This document shows positions 1 to 10,192 of a stretch of DNA of 42,654 bases, piece after piece (position 1 is the stretch's first letter; every line of letters begins with the position of its first letter). The stretch comes from an uncultured SAR324 cluster bacterium. Lineage in GTDB: Bacteria > SAR324 > NAC60-12. Below the pieces are notes generated by a model. The model saw only the letters and a list, made by a program, of their open reading frames with translations. It did not search any database and was not told where the DNA came from. Position numbers and translations under genes: made by a program. The stretch covers positions 1 through 42,654 of the forward strand of contig CACIWU010000006.1 in the NCBI GenBank assembly GCA_902590435.1. Reading direction: 5' to 3'.

Positions 1-150
1 TATATATTAAATCAAATTAATATTTTAAAATTCTTCAATACCACCTCATAGTTTCATTTTTTACGTTCCAGAAAAAGTATTTTAATAATGAATTATCTGT
101 GATAATATTCGCGTAACACGTTGACATATAACTTTATTAGGAGAGGTAAA

Positions 151-408
151 ATGAATATTTGTATAGTGTCCACATACAGCTGCACTTTTGAAGAATTCTC
201 TGCAATCTTAGATGAGTATGAAGATACTTTTAAAGAATTTATTACAGAGTATGAGTTGGTGAAAGTAAATGACCATAAATCAATTATGATGTGTCATTGT
301 ACAGACATGGAAGCCATGGGAGAAATGATGTCATCACCAGAGATGAAAGAGTGGGACAAAGAAAATAACTGCGTTGATATTGTCTACTCACTTGAAAAAA
401 TTAATTAG
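151..408 (+). CDS. small DUF3764-like / dimeric alpha-beta barrel-like hypothetical protein (start at ATG 151 after GGAGAGG RBS rather than 121)
   Basis: ORF 121..408; 'aggagaggtaaaATG' gives a good RBS at the internal Met; overall size and layout resemble DUF3764-like small proteins. Confidence 0.55.
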   Translation: MNICIVSTYSCTFEEFSAILDEYEDTFKEFITEYELVKVNDHKSIMMCHCTDMEAMGEMMSSPEMKEWDKENNCVDIVYSLEKIN

Positions 409-452
409 TTGGGACATATGGTTTTTTTCAAGCCTTGATAATAAGTAGATTA

Positions 453-484
453 AAGGCAAGAATATTGAAGTGGTGGAGGTGTCG
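453..484. repeat. degenerate direct repeat of 9110-9141 (27/32 identical), possible decayed tmRNA-type att remnant
   Basis: aaggcaagaatattgaagtggtggaggtgtcg vs aaggcaaaaatagagaaatggtggaggtggcg. Confidence 0.45.
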
Positions 485-492
485 TCCACCAC
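470..492. repeat. perfect inverted repeat GTGGTGGA-N7-TCCACCAC, possible hairpin/terminator after the 151..408 ORF; overlaps a tmRNA 3'-end-like sequence
   Basis: gtggtggaggtgtcgtccaccac read directly, followed by tttt. Confidence 0.5.
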
Positions 493-946
493 TTTTGCTG
501 ATATCATTGAATAAATTCTAATATATTTAATTTGTGCCTCCCAGACTGTCTTCTTTGAAGAGCTTTGAAACAATAATTTGTTTCTAATTTGATAATATAT
601 ATATAAAATCAAATTAACACGGCTTTGTCCGTGCTTATAGTAATTATTATGCGTTCAATACCGTTAGCTATTTGCAACTTTTGGGTAAATACTTGTATAC
701 ACCAAAAATAAGATATAAAGTTAAAAAATACACCCACAAGATAGGTGAAATATATTCTAAAAATGGAGATTTCTGCTTGGAGGTGTCATTAGGAGAGTAT
801 AAAATTATTACCAAACTGAAACTTGATTTGTTTTTCCATTTGGTCATGTAATTGATTTCTGTCTAAGATAGTTTCTTGATATAATTCTAATCTTTTTTGA
901 ATGGGGATTGATAGAAAATTAAAATTAGTTTAAAAATTTTTCCTGA

Positions 947-1186
947 ATGCCAATAAAAGTAATTATAAAATTTTTTAAAAAAGGATTAGAGTCTCGTGCT
1001 ATTACTTTTTCAACTAATCACCAAATTAAGATAGTTGAAATGTGGATTAAAACAAAAGATTGGGATTTTGATGATTGTGAAGGTAGTTGGGAAATAGAAG
1101 GTGTTTCATATAATGATGATGGTAAAACAGATAATTGTGTTTGGGATGGAATTATTAATAAATGGATGTTGGAAAGGAATACATGA
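947..1186 (+). CDS. hypothetical protein (79 aa)
   Basis: ORF track only; aspartate/tryptophan-rich C-terminal half; no family recognised. Confidence 0.3.
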   Translation: MPIKVIIKFFKKGLESRAITFSTNHQIKIVEMWIKTKDWDFDDCEGSWEIEGVSYNDDGKTDNCVWDGIINKWMLERNT

Positions 1187-1293
1187 AAAATCAATAAAAA
1201 ACATAATTCGATAACTACAAGATTCCAAGAGATTGTATGGATTGGAAGGAAAATCTTTTAAAAATTAAATTAAAAATTTTATCATTTTCAACA

Positions 1294-1323
1294 TTAATGA
1301 TTTAATATATATTAAATCATTAA
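1294..1323. repeat. 30-nt perfect AT-rich palindrome
   Basis: ttaatgatttaatatatattaaatcattaa equals its own reverse complement. Confidence 0.8.
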
Positions 1324-1422
1324 ATTACTTTTTTATTATAAAGTTTGCAACTAATGTTTATTTCTTTATCCAAGTACCATTCAATTATTTTCCATGATTG
1401 TAAAAGATTAAACAAAATTGGT

Positions 1423-2361
1423 CTATTTTTTTAACAAAAGAGTGAGGAAGTTTCCGTCTTTACTTGAATGTTCTTCTATAATTTGCATTCCTGATGAAGT
1501 AACAATGTCAATCAGGGTATTACGATCATATTTGTATGACCAACTCATCTCAATATTCGTATTTGATGAAAGCCTTACGGTCTCTCCGGCTAGCATAATT
1601 TTTAAATCTCGAGATACATGAAATTGTTTTCGAATTCTATATAATCCCTGCATGCGTCTATCAAGATCGGTGTCTATTTTTAAAATCCCATCATCTGGCT
1701 CTGAAAGTCCAACACTGCTAAGAGGACCAAAGGCGAACTTTCGATTAATAGGGTTATCGTAACCTGCTATAGTTTCAGTTTGATTAAAAATTTCTCCATC
1801 TAATATAAGAAAGTCACCATTCTGCATGATCTTATCCAGTTTTTTGGCAAATTCCAATGGATCAAAAGCCCCCAATGTATTACCTAGAATCATGAATAGT
1901 CGTGTTTTTTTATCTAGAATGTTTTGCATATCTTGAAGATGAGCATCGTTATTTAAATCTGCTTTTAATCCACAGCATGAAAAGTTTTTTTCTTTGGCAC
2001 TCTTACAAGCAATTTCAAGCAACCCTTGACTAGAATCCACAGGTAGATAATTTAAAAATTTCCCTTGTTTTTTAAGCTCTTCCAAAATCAAAAAATCTTT
2101 AGTACCTTGACCAGCTCCAAGGCTTATCAACTCTGCAGGTCCAGAAGGTAATCTAGATACTAGATTTGCTGCTTGTTCTTCAAGCACAGAATGAGATCGT
2201 ATATAATTTCTATATTCCCCATCTCCGCAAAGATTTATCCAAGCTCTAACCGATAGTGGGAACCAGTAAAAAAATTTTTCAGGGAGATCATGTCTTTTTA
2301 AGGCCTCCAAAAAATCTTGAGCTATCTGTTCTTCGCTTAACAATATATCGATATGGATCAT
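1423..2361 (-). CDS. EgtD-like SAM-dependent methyltransferase (histidine-specific methyltransferase family, Methyltransf_33/DUF2260)
   Basis: 312 aa; LISLGAGQGTKDFLIL SAM-binding motif, LFMILGNTLGAFDP, SWSYKY segment typical of the EgtD family. Confidence 0.7.
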   Translation of the reverse strand: MIHIDILLSEEQIAQDFLEALKRHDLPEKFFYWFPLSVRAWINLCGDGEYRNYIRSHSVLEEQAANLVSRLPSGPAELISLGAGQGTKDFLILEELKKQGKFLNYLPVDSSQGLLEIACKSAKEKNFSCCGLKADLNNDAHLQDMQNILDKKTRLFMILGNTLGAFDPLEFAKKLDKIMQNGDFLILDGEIFNQTETIAGYDNPINRKFAFGPLSSVGLSEPDDGILKIDTDLDRRMQGLYRIRKQFHVSRDLKIMLAGETVRLSSNTNIEMSWSYKYDRNTLIDIVTSSGMQIIEEHSSKDGNFLTLLLKK

Positions 2362-2517
2362 GTTCTAGTTTTCATAGATTTACAAATATAAATATTAAAT
2401 TTTATTATCTCATTAATTGAAAACACTTGAAAGAAAATTTCAAAGTTATATTGGTTTTCAAACTACATAAATTTTTATATTTTTCTAATTGTATCATTTA
2501 AGAAATTATATTTTAAA

Positions 2518-4590
2518 TCAAGTGAGGAGTTTACGTAATTCTTCTACTGATTGAACAGGGATTTTACATGATTTATTTTGGCAGACATAGGCAGTTGCAA
2601 TATCATTAACCATCGATCTCCCTGATGTAAGTGGGATGATTTTTTCCGTTTCTATATTTTTACCGTTTTCCAGAAAAGAAACTACTATATTTGGATGATA
2701 TCCTCTCCGCAGCTCGGCTAATAAAAGGTCTGTTTTATCTTCACCACGTATTCCAGAAATGACAATTTCTTTTGGCTGTGAAAGACTGAAATGTAAGCCG
2801 CCCAGCATTGCGGAAAAGCTAACTCCAGCTTGTTCCATCTGTATAGCAAAACTTTGAAAGATTCTCTGCGCATCCTCATGAAACTTTGAAGAAAGACCAT
2901 AAGCATGAAGTCTCAGAAACGCATGAGCTAGACTACTGTTACCAGAAGGTTCTACGCCATCATAACCTTCGGCATTACGTGTAAGCAAAACTTCTCCGTC
3001 ATTTCCTGAGTCAAAATAAGGTCCATCAGCGTTTCGAAAAAGGCGATTAGTTTCTTTTGATAATTCAGTTGCTTTTAAAAACCATGCAGTATCATAAGTA
3101 GTTTCGTAGAGGTCTAAACAGGATACAGTAAGTTGGGCATAGTCACAAAGGTATGCTGGGAATCTAGATTCTCCTTGACGCCATCGACGCAATAATCTAC
3201 CGGTATTATCGAATAAATTATTGAAAATAAAATTAGCAGCACGAGTTGCCTTTTTTTCAAATTCAGCATCGTTTAAAACACGAGATGCTCGAGCAAAGGA
3301 AGAAATCATCAAAGCATTCCACGAAGTTAAAACTTTATCATCCAAAAAAGGGCGTATACGTTTGGAACGAACAGTCATTAATTTTTTACGAGCAGTTTGT
3401 ATTTTACCCTGCATTTCTTTAAGAGTTATCCGAAATCTTTTGGCTACAAATTCATCGGAATACTTGCGATTTAGAATACTACTTCCTTCAAAATTCCCAT
3501 CCTTTGAAATGTCCCAGAAAAAGCATGCTAATTCTCCAATTTCCTTACCTAAAATTTCTATGACTTCTGCTTGAGACCAGATATAAAATTTACCTTCGAC
3601 ACCTTCACTGTCAGCGTCTTCTGCTGAAAAGAAAGCACCTTCTGAAGAAGTCATATCTCGCGAAATATAATCTAGAACATCTCGAATAATGGTTTCATAT
3701 AGATGATTTTTTGTGATTTGGAAAGTTTCGATTAAGGCCCAGACAAATAAAGAATTGTCGTAAAGCATTTTCTCGAAATGTGGGACAAGCCATTCATAAT
3801 CTGTACTGTAACGACTTATTCCTCCACCAAGTTGATCATAAATTCCACCCGCAAACATTTTTTGTAAAGTTTTTTCAACCATTTCAAGGGAATGAGCTTC
3901 ACCTGTTCTTTTATAATTCCGAAGCAAAAGCATCAATCCCATACTTGGTGGAAACTTATTTTGAGGTTGATGATTGAAACCACCGTTTATTGAATCAAAA
4001 GCATCCCTAAATTGAGAAACTGTTTTTTCTTCTATTTCCCAGTTAAATTCAATAAATTCGGTAGTGGGAGGAACAGCTATTTTTTCTAAATGAGAAGTCA
4101 GCTGATTGGCAGTTAAAAATATTTTTTCACGTTCATCTTTCCATACTTTGGCTAGGCTTTCCAACATTTCCCTGAAAGATATTCTCCCATACATTGGTTG
4201 AGGAGGGAAATAGGTTCCGCCAGTAACTGGCTTACCTTCCGGAGTTATAAACATATTCAGTGGCCACCCGCCTTGCTGTCCTAGAGCGTGAAGTGCATCC
4301 ATGTAAATTTTATCGACATCCGGACGTTCTTCTCTGTCTACTTTAACAGATACAAAATGAGCATTTAGAAATTCAGCTAATTCTGAATCTTCAAATGATT
4401 CTCTTTCCATTACATGACACCAGTGGCATGTCGCATAGCCGATGCTGATCAACAATAATTTATCTTCATTTTTAGCTTTTTGAAAAGCGATCTCCCCCCA
4501 TGGATGCCAGTCAACAGGATTATGAGCATGCTGGAGAAGGTAAGGACTTTTTTCTTTTATCAGTTTATTACTGAAAGAATAGATTGTCAT
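2518..4590 (-). CDS. thioredoxin domain-containing protein, DUF255/YyaL (spermatogenesis-associated protein 20-like)
   Basis: 690 aa; [72 protein letters not shown]. Confidence 0.95.
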   Translation of the reverse strand: MTIYSFSNKLIKEKSPYLLQHAHNPVDWHPWGEIAFQKAKNEDKLLLISIGYATCHWCHVMERESFEDSELAEFLNAHFVSVKVDREERPDVDKIYMDALHALGQQGGWPLNMFITPEGKPVTGGTYFPPQPMYGRISFREMLESLAKVWKDEREKIFLTANQLTSHLEKIAVPPTTEFIEFNWEIEEKTVSQFRDAFDSINGGFNHQPQNKFPPSMGLMLLLRNYKRTGEAHSLEMVEKTLQKMFAGGIYDQLGGGISRYSTDYEWLVPHFEKMLYDNSLFVWALIETFQITKNHLYETIIRDVLDYISRDMTSSEGAFFSAEDADSEGVEGKFYIWSQAEVIEILGKEIGELACFFWDISKDGNFEGSSILNRKYSDEFVAKRFRITLKEMQGKIQTARKKLMTVRSKRIRPFLDDKVLTSWNALMISSFARASRVLNDAEFEKKATRAANFIFNNLFDNTGRLLRRWRQGESRFPAYLCDYAQLTVSCLDLYETTYDTAWFLKATELSKETNRLFRNADGPYFDSGNDGEVLLTRNAEGYDGVEPSGNSSLAHAFLRLHAYGLSSKFHEDAQRIFQSFAIQMEQAGVSFSAMLGGLHFSLSQPKEIVISGIRGEDKTDLLLAELRRGYHPNIVVSFLENGKNIETEKIIPLTSGRSMVNDIATAYVCQNKSCKIPVQSVEELRKLLT

Positions 4591-4652
4591 TTTATCAAAG
4601 GCTAAATTTTCATTTTTGTCTCTTATCTATTTTTTCTTCCAAGATAAATAAT

Positions 4653-5480
4653 TTACTTTTCTCTTTTATCATTTATGACTGTAATTCGATGCATATGTCT
4701 AAAATTTGGCAAGTAGTCACAAATAGCATAATGCTGAGTTATTCGATTATCCCAAATAGCTAAAGAGTTATTTTCCCAGTGGAATCTAACTTGAAATTCA
4801 GGCTTTGTCATATGTTTAAATAAAAATTGCAGTATATGATCACTTGATCCTTGACTCTCATTTACGATATTACGGGTAAAGGATTGGTTTATATTTAAAT
4901 ATTTCAGACCTGAAACAGGATGTGTTTCAATCACTTTATGAACAGCAGAACCAACTTTTTTTAATGCATTATTTACAGAATCAACACCACCTTCTTTATA
5001 AAAATCATTCCTGAATGTACCCATATCGTGGATTGCTTCTAACCCTTCTAAGTCCTTTTTCCAGCCTTCTGGCAGGCTATCATAAGCAGCACTCATGCTT
5101 GCCCAAAGTGTATCACCACCAATTTTAGGAACACTAACAGCGTGAAGAATGCTCGCAAATGGAGGGTTAGATTTAAAAGTAAAATCTTTATGCCAATCAT
5201 TTGTATCCGGCATTTTGTTTGAGTAATTCTTTAATAAAACTATGCTTTGAAAGCCTTCTACATGAGGATAAACAGGGTGACCAGGATCTATGTCACCAAA
5301 ACTATTTGCTAATTTGAGATGAGATTCAGGTTTAATATTTTGTTCTCTAAAAAAAATAACTTGATACCTAATCAGTGCATTGTATATGTTTTCAACAGTT
5401 TCACTATTTAGATCTTTGCATAGAGAAACTCCTGAAATTTCTGCACCAATTGCAGGAGTAATTGCTTCAACTTTTAACAT
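4653..5480 (-). CDS. TauD/TfdA family Fe(II)/2-oxoglutarate-dependent dioxygenase
   Basis: 275 aa; NDWHKDFTFKSNPPFASILHA, GGDTLWASM, AIWDNRITQHYAICDY, HMHRITV iron/2OG-binding motifs. Confidence 0.93.
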   Translation of the reverse strand: MLKVEAITPAIGAEISGVSLCKDLNSETVENIYNALIRYQVIFFREQNIKPESHLKLANSFGDIDPGHPVYPHVEGFQSIVLLKNYSNKMPDTNDWHKDFTFKSNPPFASILHAVSVPKIGGDTLWASMSAAYDSLPEGWKKDLEGLEAIHDMGTFRNDFYKEGGVDSVNNALKKVGSAVHKVIETHPVSGLKYLNINQSFTRNIVNESQGSSDHILQFLFKHMTKPEFQVRFHWENNSLAIWDNRITQHYAICDYLPNFRHMHRITVINDKREK

Positions 5481-5696
5481 TTTCTGGCCATCTAACAGCT
5501 TGTTTTGGGAGTAACAAAATTATACAAAACAAATCTAGATTGTATCATTAGTTTGAAAATGATTAATTATATAATAAATCAAAAAATTTATTCATCTTTG
5601 GAAAATACCTATTTATATTCCCAATGTAAAATACCATATCACATGCATTTCAGAATCTTTTATCTGCAAAATTTATAAAAAAATATAAATACTTTT

Positions 5697-6821
5697 CTAT
5701 TCTCCTATTAAATCTTTCCACCATTTTTCAAAGACATTTTGACTTTCGGTTGATACTAATTGACCAAGTTTTGGAGTCATTAGTTTAATTCCGTATTTTT
5801 CTGTATATTTTTCAATTTCCTCAACTGGCTCAAACCAATCATGTAGAGATAGATTGAACATTCCCCAATGAATTGGAACCATAGCTTTGCCATTTAGGTC
5901 CAGAACAGCTCGTACAGCTTCTTCAGGCATATTATGAACTTCACGCCATCTTTCATTGTATTGACCACTATCAATAAAAGCTAAATCAAATGGCCCATAT
6001 TTGTCTCCAATTCTTTTGTAATGAATATCGTAACCGGAATCACCATTGAAGTAAAAACTGTTAGATTCAGTTTTAACTATCCACGAAGCCCAAAGAGTTT
6101 TAGAAACCTTAATGGTTCCTAATCTTCCAGAAAAGTGTTGTGCTGGAGTACAAATAAAAGTTATTCCTTCAAATTCTAATTTGCCCCACCAATCTTTTTC
6201 AAACAATTTTGATTCATGTATACCCCATCTTTTCAAATGAGAGGTTACTCCTAGAGGAGCAATAAATTTTACATCTTTTTTCTTGAAGAAGAGCATTGTG
6301 TCCATGTCTAAGTGATCATAATGATCATGTGAAATTAAAACGTAATCAATTTGCGGCAAATCTCGAAGTTTTAAAACTGGTGGTTGAAATCGCTCTACAA
6401 GAAAGCTAACAGGCGACGCTGCTTTAGAAAAAACAGGATCTATAAGAATAATAGTATTATTTATATTAACCAAAAGAGAGGAGTGTCCAAACCATATGAA
6501 TTTGATATCTTCGGTATCCTTCAAAAATTCTTTTATGTTCGGGGGGTTAACTTCTGGGAGCTTAGTTTTAGGAACAGTTACTGCGGAGTTAAAAAAATAA
6601 TTATTGGAAATTCTTTTTTTAGTATTATCCCAAAATGAGTCTTTTTCCCTCATCTTATCAAAAATATTTTCTATCCTATTCATGAATCTTTCTTTTTCTT
6701 TGTCGTAATTAGGTGATTGTTTTATTTTTTCTAGATGTTCCCCACTGGGATTTTCTCCAAATTGAGAACAAGACGTTAGGAAAAATAATATACTCAAAAT
6801 AATTAGAAAACTTTTATTCAT
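5697..6821 (-). CDS. MBL-fold metallo-hydrolase, NAPE-PLD/UlaG-like, predicted lipoprotein
   Basis: lipobox LTSC near N-terminus; ISHDHYDHLD metal motif; FIWFGHSSLLVNI; VPIHWGMF. Confidence 0.9.
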   Translation of the reverse strand: MNKSFLIILSILFFLTSCSQFGENPSGEHLEKIKQSPNYDKEKERFMNRIENIFDKMREKDSFWDNTKKRISNNYFFNSAVTVPKTKLPEVNPPNIKEFLKDTEDIKFIWFGHSSLLVNINNTIILIDPVFSKAASPVSFLVERFQPPVLKLRDLPQIDYVLISHDHYDHLDMDTMLFFKKKDVKFIAPLGVTSHLKRWGIHESKLFEKDWWGKLEFEGITFICTPAQHFSGRLGTIKVSKTLWASWIVKTESNSFYFNGDSGYDIHYKRIGDKYGPFDLAFIDSGQYNERWREVHNMPEEAVRAVLDLNGKAMVPIHWGMFNLSLHDWFEPVEEIEKYTEKYGIKLMTPKLGQLVSTESQNVFEKWWKDLIGE

Positions 6822-6859
6822 ATTTTTTTAAAAAATCTTTATTAAGACATGTAATAAAA

Positions 6860-9025
6860 TTATTTGTTATCCATATAGTTAATTCCTTGCCAATTTTCAG
6901 AATCCCAACCACTAGAGAGAATTTTTTGACAACGGGCAACGTATAGTTCACCCACATGGTCTTCAGGAAATTTTTCAAGATATTTTCTAAACAATTCTAA
7001 GGCATTTTCAAACTTCTGATTTTGGTAAAGTTCAAAACATTTTTTAAAGTTTGGAAGCATAGAAATCTTTATTTTCCTTAAATCTGGAGTCTCCCCATTC
7101 AATACCTCGTGAACCATTATAGGTTTTACTTTCCCTTTTACAGCAACCTTGTCAATTAAACGCGTTTCAAAAATTGAATCTTCAATCTTTAAAAGAGTTT
7201 CACCACTGATAAGTAGGGGAGTTTTGTAAAGTTTAGTAAGACCTTCCAACCTTGCAGCAATATTTACTGCATCACTAATTACTGATCCTTCCATTCGATC
7301 TGATTCACCTAGAGTACCTAACATCATCATCCCCGTATTAACTCCTATTCCTATTCGAATGGGATCATTACCTTCTCTAATTCTTACTTTATTGTATTCT
7401 CGAAGTGCATCAAGCATTTTTACTGAAGTTCTTACTGCGTCGTCAGGAGATTTTTCAAAAAGTGCCATGATAGCGTCACCTATAAACTTATCTATGTACC
7501 CATTATTTTCCCGGACAATTGGTCCCATTTTGCTTAGATATGTATTTACGAATTTAAAATTTTCTTCAGGTAACATTGATTCAGAAAGAGAAGTAAATGA
7601 ACGAATATCAGAAAAAAGGATACTCATTTCCTTTTGAACTTGATCTCCTAACTGAACGTCAAGGATGCTATCTTTGTTTAGGTTTGTGAGAAGCTGTTTT
7701 GGAACGAAACGTTGATAAGCTTCTGTCAGGAGCATTTGTTGTTCTAGAGCAAAATTCTTCAAATCGTTAATACTTTGAGCTACAGCAAATCCGAAAGTTA
7801 TGAACATTGACAAAAATAATAGACCTCCCGCAGTAGAAATTGTTAACATGAATTTCCAATTAAATCCATCAAATAGAAGATAAACTGCTAAACCAATAGG
7901 TAAAACTAAAAAAGGTAAAATAAAAGAAAGACAGAGATAACCAGCTGCAGAATTTCCTTTTTTCCACTGGACAAAGGAAATAATAATTGAAAGGATCAGC
8001 AACAATACAAATGGTATAATTGTGTAATGGAATTTTATAATTCCTGGTCCTAAATTGTCTGGAGGGAATTTTATTAAGTCTAGGTTTTCTTCATGTGGCC
8101 AACTTAAAGAAGTACAAAAGTTGAGAATTATTATTAATCCATAAAAAGTAACTCCAAGCAAAAATAATTTGTTTATTTTTGGGAAATTTTGCTTTAGATT
8201 TAGTGCTTTCTTAAAAAATGTTATTAAAAATACAAATAATAAGCCCTGAAATACAAATAGTATTTCACTAATTGCAAACCAGCGAGAAAGCCCCAGATAC
8301 ATTCCATTTGATTGAGTAAAAAAAACTAATGCTGATGCTTGTATCAAGGAAAGGAAAAGCCAAAGATAATTACCTTTTGAAACAAGATAAATGAAAAAAT
8401 AATATAATCCGAAAGATATAGCAACAGCAATGAATCCAATATTACTTGAGAATCTTACTAATTCTCTAAGTCTAATGTCTTTCCACAATCCTATTGTCAT
8501 TCGGTCAAGACCATTAACCATGGCATAATAGCGGTCAAATGGTTTACTTCTGAAAAAGTTATAGATTATCGTATTCTCATTTTTAGGCATTAAAATCCTG
8601 TATTGTGCTCCTATATGTTCTTGTCCTACAAAATTATGTTCTCGGTGCTTCCAATAAGGGAATTCTTTCACTCCTAATGAGTTTTTTACATATAGCTTTT
8701 TCTCCATATTCCAATTGTGATTTAGACCAATGACATTTGATTCTAAATTGTTCCTTACGATAAACTTAACCCAATATCCATCAACTATAGATTGAGCATT
8801 TAACAATTTTTTTGTCCATGTAGCATTCTCTAGTACTTCAAAAGGTATTTTATAATCTAAACCTTCAAGAAATGTTAAATTATTTGCAGGGATAGTTTCT
8901 AGTATTGTGGTATCTAACAAAAATGGATCTTGTGCAAAAGTATTTTTACTACTAACAAAAAATATTAATGTTAATATTAGCAAAATTAATTTTTTTGTTA
9001 GAAAAAATTCCAAATATTTTATCAT
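6860..9025 (-). CDS. class III adenylate/guanylate cyclase with N-terminal 7TMR-DISM-like sensor and membrane domain
   Basis: 721 aa; signal peptide, extracellular region WVKFIVRNNLES..., about seven hydrophobic helices, then MSILFSDIRSFTSLSE...DKFIGDAIMALF...GIGVNTG cyclase catalytic domain. Confidence 0.92.
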   Translation of the reverse strand: MIKYLEFFLTKKLILLILTLIFFVSSKNTFAQDPFLLDTTILETIPANNLTFLEGLDYKIPFEVLENATWTKKLLNAQSIVDGYWVKFIVRNNLESNVIGLNHNWNMEKKLYVKNSLGVKEFPYWKHREHNFVGQEHIGAQYRILMPKNENTIIYNFFRSKPFDRYYAMVNGLDRMTIGLWKDIRLRELVRFSSNIGFIAVAISFGLYYFFIYLVSKGNYLWLFLSLIQASALVFFTQSNGMYLGLSRWFAISEILFVFQGLLFVFLITFFKKALNLKQNFPKINKLFLLGVTFYGLIIILNFCTSLSWPHEENLDLIKFPPDNLGPGIIKFHYTIIPFVLLLILSIIISFVQWKKGNSAAGYLCLSFILPFLVLPIGLAVYLLFDGFNWKFMLTISTAGGLLFLSMFITFGFAVAQSINDLKNFALEQQMLLTEAYQRFVPKQLLTNLNKDSILDVQLGDQVQKEMSILFSDIRSFTSLSESMLPEENFKFVNTYLSKMGPIVRENNGYIDKFIGDAIMALFEKSPDDAVRTSVKMLDALREYNKVRIREGNDPIRIGIGVNTGMMMLGTLGESDRMEGSVISDAVNIAARLEGLTKLYKTPLLISGETLLKIEDSIFETRLIDKVAVKGKVKPIMVHEVLNGETPDLRKIKISMLPNFKKCFELYQNQKFENALELFRKYLEKFPEDHVGELYVARCQKILSSGWDSENWQGINYMDNK

Positions 9026-9127
9026 TATTCAAATATTAAAAATCTACTAAGTAAAAAAAATGATCATAAAAGATCTTGCTTAAGAATGAAAATACCAAAA
9101 ATTAGTTTCAAGGCAAAAATAGAGAAA

Positions 9128-9155
9128 TGGTGGAGGTGGCGGGAATCGAGCCCGC
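9128..9155 (-). repeat. partial copy of the tmRNA 3' end (T-arm, acceptor 3' strand and CCA); putative att remnant
   Basis: tggtggaggtggcgggaatcgagcccgc, 27/28 identical to 10744-10771, same orientation; no adjacent tmRNA body. Confidence 0.85.
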
Positions 9156-9256
9156 TACACCAAAGTGCATACAATTATTTTATATTATTAAATATAATTA
9201 GGCTGAGAAAATACTTAATGGGACAGAGTAATTTGATAAATTTATAATTTTTTGAT

Positions 9257-9562
9257 TTAAATAATTACTTCAAATCCTTCAAATTGAGGATGTTCAAGAT
9301 AAATATCACTATGTGCTCCTGCTCCTTTATGTGCTTTCCTAAAAGCTTCTGATTTAGTCCAATTCTCAAAATCCTTTCTGGATTCCCAAGTTGAGTGAGA
9401 AGCATATAAAGTGTGAGTTTCTTCAGTTTTGCCTTTTATTAAATTAAATTCAATAAAACCTGGTACATTATTAAGATGTGTTTCTCTTTTTGTCCAAATA
9501 TTTTCAAATTCAATCTCTCTGTTAATGTTAATTTTAAACCGGTTCATTGCTATAAATTTCAT
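9257..9562 (-). CDS. antibiotic biosynthesis monooxygenase (ABM) family protein, HmoA/IsdG-like
   Basis: 101 aa; MKFIAMNRFKI...FENIWTKRETHLNNVPGFIEFNLIKG...YASHSTWESRKDFENWTKSEAFRKAH. Confidence 0.85.
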   Translation of the reverse strand: MKFIAMNRFKININREIEFENIWTKRETHLNNVPGFIEFNLIKGKTEETHTLYASHSTWESRKDFENWTKSEAFRKAHKGAGAHSDIYLEHPQFEGFEVII

Positions 9563-9694
9563 TTTTTCTATTATAAATAAATAAATATTAAATCAAAAAA
9601 TCAGCTTAGATAAGCTTATTATTTCTGAAATTTGCTTCGTGCCTGCCAGTACTGAGGGAACATAATCACATACAAAATACGATTCCCAAAAAAA

Positions 9695-9964
9695 TTAATC
9701 TTTGAGAGGTATAATAACAGTCGACTCGACATCGGCTCCTGCTTCAATCCTTTTTTGAAGAATATCTGGTCTGGTTAACCATTCTCTCCCTTTTTCCATT
9801 GATTCAAATTCCAAGATCATGTGAACTTTTTTTTCATCGATGTCACAACCCTTGTAAATAAATTGCATTCCGGCTACTGATACCATTTCAGAGTTCAGAT
9901 CCTCTGCCATTTCATTCCAAGTATCCCATCCTTTTTTTATATTAACTGATACATATGCTTTCAT
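9695..9964 (-). CDS. small DUF3764-like / dimeric alpha-beta barrel-like protein
   Basis: 89 aa; KVHMILEFESMEKGREWLTRPDI similar in style to stress-responsive/ABM barrel proteins. Confidence 0.55.
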   Translation of the reverse strand: MKAYVSVNIKKGWDTWNEMAEDLNSEMVSVAGMQFIYKGCDIDEKKVHMILEFESMEKGREWLTRPDILQKRIEAGADVESTVIIPLKD

Positions 9965-10192
9965 AATGATCTTTCATAGTAAGAGATTAATAGTTGTTAT
10001 CTTGCCTCATATTGATTTATTATATATTAAATCAAATAGCCATTTACTCTTGCAAACCATATTATTATTTGTGGTAAAATAAAACCTTACAATCTATTAA
10101 TACGTTTTACTCTATCACTTGGAGGAGAGTGATTTTAAAATTAGATCTTATGGCGGAGAGTATCACTCAAGTGTGACTTAAGTAGCTAATTT

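Noticed and set aside
388-612. 74-aa minus-strand ORF
   Set aside because: Low-complexity translation overlapping the end of the 151..408 gene and the hairpin/att-like repeat; no RBS or family support.
618-633. cacgg-ctttgt-ccgtg small hairpin
   Set aside because: Only 5 bp, no poly-T and no nearby well-supported gene end; too weak to call a terminator.
3221-3574. 117-aa + strand ORF inside the DUF255 gene
   Set aside because: Antisense shadow of a well-supported coding region.
9128-9170. Acceptor piece of a two-piece (permuted) tmRNA
   Set aside because: The tmRNA at 10744..11118 is complete with both ends pairing in one molecule, so the extra 28 bp are better explained as an integration duplicate.
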